This document shows positions 58,051-64,000 of a stretch of 64,000 nt of DNA, in pieces. This DNA is from Papio anubis (lineage: Eukaryota > Chordata > Mammalia > Primates > Cercopithecidae), in assembly GCF_008728515.1 (NCBI RefSeq), contig NC_044980.1, positions 31,388,290 to 31,452,289 of the forward strand, given 5' to 3'. Both the position numbers and the translations under genes were made by a program. The notes under the pieces are model-generated. The model did not search any database. It was given only the letters and a program-made list of their open reading frames with translations, and was not told where the DNA came from. Positions within the stretch are counted from its first letter, which is position 1. Every line of letters begins with the position of its first letter.

Positions 58051-58359
58051 CTTATGTTGAGCACGGTGGCTCACGCCTGTAATCCCAGCACTTTGGGAGG
58101 CCGAGGTGGGCAGATCACCTGAGGTCAGGAGTTTGAGACCAGCCTAGCCAACATGGGGAAACCCCATTTCTACTAAAAATACAAAAATTAGCCAGGCGTG
58201 GTGGACACCTGTAGTCCCAGTTACTTGGGAGGCTGAGGTGGAGGCTTGAACCCAGGAGGTGGAGGTTGCAGCGGAGCCAAGATCACACTACTGCACTCCA
58301 GCCTGGGCAACAGAGTGAGACTCCGTCTTAAAAACAAAACAAAGCAAAGCAAAACAAAA
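58051..58359 (+). mobile_element. AluS-type
   Basis: Flanked by aatacttgcagtgt (58037-58050) and the same with one change (58360-58373). Confidence 0.92.
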
Positions 58360-58431
58360 AATACTTGTAGTGTGTTTTATGATGGTGTACAAATTAAAAG
58401 CATTACACGGGAAAGAAATCACATCCATTAA

Positions 58432-58737
58432 CTTTTTTTTTTTTTTTTTTTTTTGAGACAGAGTCTTGCTTTGTTGCCCAGGCTGCAGTGCAATGGCACG
58501 ATCTCCACTCACTACAATCTCCACCTCCCAGGTTCAAGCAATTCTCCTGCCTCAGCCTCCCAAGTAGCTAGGATTACAGGTGCCTGCCACCATGCCCTGC
58601 TAATTTTTTTTTGTATTTTTAGTAGAGACAGGGTTTCACCATGTTGGCCAGGCTGGTCTTGAATAGACCTCAGGTGACCTACCCACCTTGGTCTCCCAAA
58701 GTGCTGGGATTACAGGCATGAGCCACTGTGCCTGGCC
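58432..58737 (-). mobile_element. AluS-type
   Basis: Antisense full length; flanks share cattaact. Confidence 0.9.
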
Positions 58738-58964
58738 ACATTAACTATTTAAAATACTCACGATCCAGTTTTTCCAATAGTTGGAATCAGAGGAAGCACG
58801 GTTTCTCTTCTGTGTAAACGTTTAGGTCTTAGTCTGCCCGGCATTTGGAAGGGAGGGTGTTTGCCACACGAACTTTCACAGCGGGTGCAGTGTTCCTAGG
58901 GTAGATTCTGCAAACTGGTTCACCCAGTGCACCTCTCTGACCTTCTCCTAACATGCAGCTAACC

Positions 58965-59395
58965 ACATAGCACTAACTATATGCTGCACACTATTTTGTT
59001 TAAAGCTTTTTTTTTGGACCCAGGGTCTCACTCTGTTGCACAGGCTAGAGTGCAGTGGTGCAATCACAGCTCACTGCAGCCTCCGCCTCCCAGGTTCAAG
59101 CAATCCTCCCACCTCAGCCTCCCAGGTAGCTGGAACTATAGGCGTGTGCCACCATGCCCAGCTAATTTTTTGTATTTTTTGTAGAGCCAAGGTTTTGCCA
59201 CGTTGCCCAGGCTAACTTTCAATGTATTAATTCATGTCATCCTCATAAAATCCCTATGAGGTACATACCACTATTATCCCCATTCTCCAGATGGAGAAAC
59301 TGAGGTAAAGACAGATTAATTAATTTCCCAGAGTTACAGTTAGAAAGTCACAAAGCCAGGATTGGAACCTAGGTAGTCTGGGGTCTGAGTTTATG
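58965..59395 (-). repeat. MIR split by an AluJ
   Basis: MIR start (actatatgctgcacactatt) lies before the Alu at 59006-59216; the rest (tcatcctcataaaatcccta, gatggagaaactgaggtaaa) follows it. Confidence 0.65.
59006..59216 (-). mobile_element. AluJ, partial, inside MIR
   Basis: Antisense copy ending early at cccaggctaac. Confidence 0.85.
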
Positions 59396-59503
59396 TTATT
59401 GATAACTACAATATGCTACTATGCTCAAAAACATCTGTGTTAGCTGAAAATGGAGGAAATCCATTTTTTCTAAACAATTACAGATATAGGCTCACAATTT
59501 TTT

Positions 59504-59799
59504 TTTCTTTTTCTGTTTTCTTTTTTTTTTTTTTTTTTTTTTTAGGCAGAGTCTCACTCTGTCACCCATGCTGAGTGCAATGGTGTGATCATGCCTCACC
59601 GCAAACCCAACCTCCCTGGGCTGAAGCCTCCCAAGTAACTGGAAATAACTACAGGCATGAGGCAGCATGCCGAGCTAATACTTTATTTTTTTGTACAGAC
59701 GGGTCTCACTATGTTGGCCGGAATGATCTTGAACTCCTAGACGCCAATGATCCTCCCGCCTCTGTCTGGGATTACAGGCATGAGCCACCATGCCTAGTG
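59504..59799 (-). mobile_element. Diverged Alu
   Basis: Antisense copy with many small deletions and a 25-T run. Confidence 0.85.
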
Positions 59800-60124
59800 A
59801 CTCATATTTTATTTAATAATTCTGTTGACAAAACAGAAATAATTTTCAATGCACACCCGTTTCCTTAAAAAGAACCATGTTTCCAAAAGAATCATGAAAA
59901 ATAAAATAAAAATATATTACATTTTGTATTAGGAAATCCTTGGTGATCTACTGAGGACTGTGGCAAAATCACCCAGCACCAGATGTGTAGGCACAGCTCT
60001 GCCAGATCTGTGAGCTCTTGCAAGATCTTTCCACTTTAAATTTCGCTTTCAGCTTAGTCTCCAGCTCAGCAAGAAGTAACCTCAGTGCGTGAAATTTACG
60101 ACATGTTCGCAACCTGAGGCAGCT

Positions 60125-60595
60125 GCTGACTGTTTTAGCCAACTGTTCTACATAACAAATTACCCCCCAAATTTAGTAGTTTGAAACAACCAAGCAGTTT
60201 TTATGATCTCACAGTTTCTGTGGGGCAGTTTTTGTGGGTCAGGATGGCCTAGCCAGATCCTCTGGCTCTAGATCTCTTACAAAACGGCAATCAAGGTTTG
60301 GTGTGGGGCTGTAGACCAGGTTTCTGGCGCACTGTTCAAATCGGGGAGGATCCATTTCTGAGCTCATTCATGCGGCCATCGGGAGACCTCAGGTCCTCAA
60401 TGGCTGTCAGTCGGAGGCATCACTTTCATGCCACACTGACTTCTCCATGAGGCAGCTCTACAAAATGGCAGCTTCCCTTTCTCAAACCAAGGGCTCCACA
60501 AAAGGGAGAGAGGTGTCACAGTCTTCTGTGGTCTAATCACTTTTGCCATGTCCTGTTTGTTAGAAGCGAGTGACTAGGTTCACCCATACCCAAGG
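60125..60595 (+). repeat. Ancient interspersed repeat, copy C
   Basis: It starts ttctacataacaaattaccc, holds gatctcacagtttctgtggg and ends gccatgtcctgtttgttaga. This is the best preserved of the three copies. Confidence 0.45.
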
Positions 60596-60704
60596 AGAGA
60601 AGATAGAGAAGATTACACAGCCATGAACCCGGGGAGCCATGTTAGAGGCTGTCTGCCCTGCCGAGTAATTTTTTTCTTCCCGTTTATTAGCATTTTTGCC
60701 ATCC

Positions 60705-61003
60705 TGGTTTGTTTTTTCTTTGATGCAGGGTCTTGCTTTGTCACCCAGCTGGAGTGCAGGGGCGTGATCATGGCTCACTGCAGCCTTGATCTCCCGGGCT
60801 CAAGCAATCCTCCTACCTCAGCCTCCTGAATAGCTGGTTCTGTAGGCATGCACCACTCTGCCCAGCTAATTTTTTTTAATTTTTTGTAGAGATGGGATCT
60901 CCCTATGTTGCCCAGACTGGTCTCCAACTCCTGGGTCAAGCGATCCTCCTCCCTTGACCTCTGAAAGTTCTGGGATTACAGTTGTGAGCCACCACACCTG
61001 GTC
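60705..61003 (-). mobile_element. AluJ
   Basis: Antisense diverged dimer. A short Alu scrap (gaaacccatctctactaaaa) follows at about 61038-61065. Confidence 0.88.
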
Positions 61004-61584
61004 TCCATCCTGTTGTAATAAAATGTTGTAATAAAAAGAAACCCATCTCTACTAAAAATACATACAAGGAGGTATATGTTCAGGTATTTGGACTCCCAGA
61101 TGAACAATCTGTAACATTTGGAGGTAGGAGGCTCCCTTTGTTTGGAACATGCCTGCCCCCCTCCAGCATACCTTTGCCCTGCCTATGATCTGTGAGTTAG
61201 AGCTAATCATGCATGAAAAGAGACTGAAGAGACCCAGTGGGCGTCCAGGTCTAGGAAATGCAGCTGAATAGAGCAGCAGTGCGGTGGGACCACCAGGTCT
61301 GCTGTGCTTCCAACACTTTGTTCTGAATAGTCTTGCGGCCCGAGCTCGGTGTGGAGAGGGTGGATGAAGGATGGGTGGTTTGGGTAGGGGAGAAGAAATG
61401 CAATTGGCACAAAAGCTGCTGAGAGGACATTCTGTGAACCCCCCGGTGGGGGAGCTTGGCAAGTCATTTCACCCCTCTGGGCTCGAGTCTATCCTCTCTA
61501 AAATGACACGGTTGAAGAAGATACTCTCCATGCTTTGTGACTAGTAGAATCTGTGAGACCACTAATTAAGAATGAGTATATTAT

Positions 61585-61800
61585 CCAGCCTGGCCAACAT
61601 GGTGAAACCCTATCTCTACTAAAAATACAAAAATTAGCCAGGCATGGTGGTGCACACCTGTAATCCTAGTTACTCAGGAGGCTAAAGCAGGAGGATTGTT
61701 TGAACCTGGGAGGTAGAGGTTGCAGTGAGCCAAGATTGAGCCACTGCACTCCAGCCTGGGCGACAGAGAGAGACTCCATCTCAAAAAAAAAAAAAAAAAA
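61585..61800 (+). mobile_element. Alu, 5' truncated
   Basis: Starts at ccagcctggccaacatgg and ends in an 18-A tail. Confidence 0.9.
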
Positions 61801-61954
61801 TTTTGAGTTTAGGTGTTTGAAAATGAGAGGTAGAAATAAATGCTGATTTACAATGTTACCATAAACAATTTATAAGATTTTTAAATGTTTTTCTAATTTT
61901 AATGAAGTTCCATGTTGGTGTGAAGACTATTGCTTTGTAAATAGTGTGGGGGGT

Positions 61955-62030
61955 ACCTGTGTGTGTGAACAGTACATGTATGTGTGTGTACAGAAGAGTA
62001 CATACACACACACATGCACACCACACATGA
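61955..62030 (+). repeat. TG/CA repeat with imperfect inverted repeat
   Basis: catgtatgtgtgtgtac is followed six bases later by gtacatacacacacacatg, giving a near-palindrome. Confidence 0.8.
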
Positions 62031-62516
62031 TTACCGTGGAAGCTGCCATGTCAGTGCACCATGATTCTGCCCGTCTGCAGGTGACTGGCTCAGGACGGCG
62101 CACTTGTCCCAGCTGAGACGCTCTCAATCTTTACTCTGGAGATTTAGATCTGAAAGTCCCAGGGTTATAAATTTTTAAGTCAGGGGCTTTAGGACGCACA
62201 TTTTCCCTCACTTGGACCAAAGAAAACTGATCCAGAGAGAAAGTGGGGAGGAAACAGAGTAAACAAACTGAGAGAAGCCTCTGAGATGGAGAAAGAACGT
62301 AGGCAGCATTTGCATTTCTGGTTCCAGTAACTGGGGGGGCCCTGCTGTTTCCTGTCATTGAGTTTCCGAGATAGAACAGGATCCTTATGATAACTTCTCC
62401 CTTTGGGTAAAGCATAATCAATTTGGGTTTCTGTCTTTTGACCAAAGGGAAAAAAACCAATAGCTAACTCACAAGTTCATTGTAGGGAAAAAGTTCAATT
62501 AAAAAATATATAAAGA

Positions 62517-62812
62517 GGCCGAGTGTGGTGGCACATGCCAGTAATCCCAGCACTTTGGAAGGCTGAGGGGAGTGGATCACTTGAGGTCAGGAATTTGAGA
62601 CCGGCCTGGCCAACATGGTGAAACCCCATCTCTACTAAAAATACAAAAATTAGCTGGGTGTGGTGGCAAGTGCCTGTAGTCCCAGCAACTTGGGAGGCTG
62701 CAGCAGGAGAATAGCTTGAACCCGGGAGGCAGAGGTTGCAGTGGACCGAGATTAAGCCACTGCACTCCAGCCTGGATGACAGAGCGAGACTCCAACTCAA
62801 AATAAATAAATA
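62517..62812 (+). mobile_element. AluS-type
   Basis: Full length; tail passes into (AAAT)n. Confidence 0.9.
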
Positions 62813-62921
62813 AATATATATATACATACACACACACACACATATACACACACAGTATATATACACACACACATATATACACATATATATACACACACAT
62901 ATATACATACACACATACAGA
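62800..62921 (+). repeat. Compound AAAT/TA/CA microsatellite
   Basis: Mixed aaat, tata and caca units following the Alu tail; a long alternating purine-pyrimidine stretch. Confidence 0.92.
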
Positions 62922-63086
62922 ACCCCAAATATATGAGCATCTAATGTGTCAATAAAAATAAAATAATATATAAAAAGAAGAAAAAATACCAACGCATCCA
63001 TCACTTTGAGATAACTTATCTTAACATTTTGGAATGTTTTCCTGCTACTTTTCTGTGCATTTATGAAAATTAAACTAGAATTTTGA

Positions 63087-63295
63087 TTTTTTTTCTTTTT
63101 TCTTTTTGGAGACAGAGTCTCGCTCTGTGGCCCAGGCTGGAGTGCTGGAGTGCAGTGGCATGATCTCGGCTCACTGCAACCTCCGCCTCTCGAGTTCAAG
63201 TGATTCTCCTGCCTCAGCCGCCTGAGTAGCTGGGACTACAGGCACCCACCACCACGTCTGGCTAATTGTTTTTTCTAAAAACTTTGTATTTCTAG
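63087..63295 (-). mobile_element. Alu, truncated
   Basis: Antisense right arm, with gctggagtgctggagtgcag, a 9-bp duplication. Confidence 0.88.
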
Positions 63296-63635
63296 AACTA
63301 CTTCTTTGTGTTTGGGTAAATGGTAAAGGAGAAAGAGTGGCTTTTATCAATGATCAGTTTTCCAAGGAAATTACATTATGCAAAGACTTTATTCTTTATT
63401 TCATTTAGTAGAAATCAATGTCACCCCTCCATGTTAGCCATTTTTTCTTTCCTATTAATTACATCACAGATCTTATTCTCAGATCAAATCTAACTGAATT
63501 TTTCTTTGCCCTCATACTTACTACATTTACAAAAATCTCATAAACACAAATTGTCATAATCATAAAAATTATATTGTGAAGTATATTAACTGACATAAGA
63601 AAATGCCCATAATATTTTCTTTTTTTTATATTTAC

Positions 63636-63790
63636 TAAAAGTCAACATTTACTAAGCAACATTTACTAAGCACTTCCTATGACCAGCATTGTACTATGCA
63701 CCTTTCATGAGCTACTTTTTAAAATACTCAAGTATTTTATGTAATATCTAGTCAACAAATGGGTATTTCAAATTCCCCTCTTGATACTTA
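63636..63790 (-). repeat. MIR/L2-like fragment with an 18-bp duplication
   Basis: Text aacatttactaagca is doubled at 63644-63675, followed by cttcctatgaccagcattgt. Confidence 0.45.
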
Positions 63791-63822
63791 CTGCAAGAGA
63801 AATGACATCAACATAAGTTTTG

Positions 63823-63975
63823 CTGGCCAGGTGCATAGCTAGACTATACCTATAGTCCTAGCTACTCAGGAGGCCAAGGTGGGAGGGTTGCTTGAGCCCA
63901 GGACTTCGAATACAGCCTGGCCAACATCACAAGACCCTATCTCTACAAGTAAATAAATAAACAAATAAATAAAAT
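63823..63975 (+). mobile_element. Alu monomer fragment
   Basis: Diverged single arm with (AAAT)n tail. Confidence 0.75.
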
Positions 63976-64000
63976 AGGGGTTCTCAATAGATAAAATATT

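Larger units (their letters stand above)
27421..64000. other. Intergenic, repeat-rich region upstream of GOLPH3
   Basis: No ORF here shows family-like sequence outside repeats. In human the next gene upstream of GOLPH3 is MTMR12, from memory; nothing like it appears. A divergent noncoding transcript from the CpG island is plausible but not visible. Stretches with no recognised feature: 27421-28205, 28390-28690, 29710-30195, 30500-30985, 31310-31690, 39980-40515, 44235-44645, 45740-46845, 48345-48780, 51340-51810, 52000-52505, 53645-53950, 54390-55400, 55745-56240, 56550-58035, 58740-58960, 59800-60120, 61075-61580, 62035-62515 and 63300-63635. Confidence 0.7.

Noticed and set aside
62495..63199. 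Minus-strand ORF of 234 codons
   Set aside because: It is Alu plus a compound TA/CA repeat plus another Alu; Cys/Tyr/Val repeats come from the microsatellite.
1..64000. CRISPR arrays, operons, bacterial or plasmid features, tRNA or rRNA genes
   Set aside because: The sequence is plainly primate. Repeats are interspersed elements or microsatellites, and no cloverleaf or rRNA segment was seen.

Overview
This window is primate nuclear DNA. It is dense in Alu (about 60 copies or fragments on both strands), with L1, MIR, MaLR LTRs and old DNA transposons. Two young Alus (7309-7620 and 53330-53626) carry the 'ctcaagcctgtaatccc' and 'tacaaaaaactagcc' variants that I associate with Old World monkey AluYR subfamilies. 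My best guess is therefore a cercopithecid (macaque, baboon or relative) rather than human; this is an inference.

There is one recognisable cellular gene. Coding exon 1 of GOLPH3 (Golgi phosphoprotein 3) lies on the minus strand at 26422-26646. It sits in a CpG island of about 1.2 kb that holds the 5'UTR, a 17-codon upstream ORF and a promoter with a perfect CRE, a YY1-type element, an ETS-type site and paired GC boxes. Everything below 26422 reads as GOLPH3 intron 1; exon 2 is not in the window. Everything above about 27400 looks intergenic (upstream of GOLPH3), with no supported coding gene.

The largest feature is a full-length class II (betaretrovirus-like, HERV-K/HML-type) provirus at 4851-13741 on the plus strand, antisense to GOLPH3 inside intron 1. 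It has two LTRs, a 6-bp target duplication, a lysine-tRNA primer binding site, and gag, pro (dUTPase plus protease), pol (RT, RNase H, integrase) and env in canonical order. All genes are broken: gag, pro and pol by stops and frameshifts, gag also by an AluY inserted in the nucleocapsid region. From 11464 onward env keeps one frame with only three stops. A second ERVK-type element survives as a solo LTR of about 1.07 kb (38493-39557) inside an L1.

The intergenic half is a record of nested insertions: an L1 split by five Alu-type units and a MaLR LTR (34930-37705), an MLT1-like LTR split by a younger MaLR LTR that is itself split by an Alu (33600-34915), an Alu inside an Alu (42627-43234), and a MIR split by an AluJ (58965-59395). 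A 340-bp GGCAG/GGCAA pentamer array with G-quadruplex-type runs lies at 54001-54341. A non-Alu segment of about 150 bp followed by an Alu occurs twice (15129 and 37186) and looks like a shared duplication. I found no evidence of a new multi-gene system; the unusual content is repeat and retroviral architecture.
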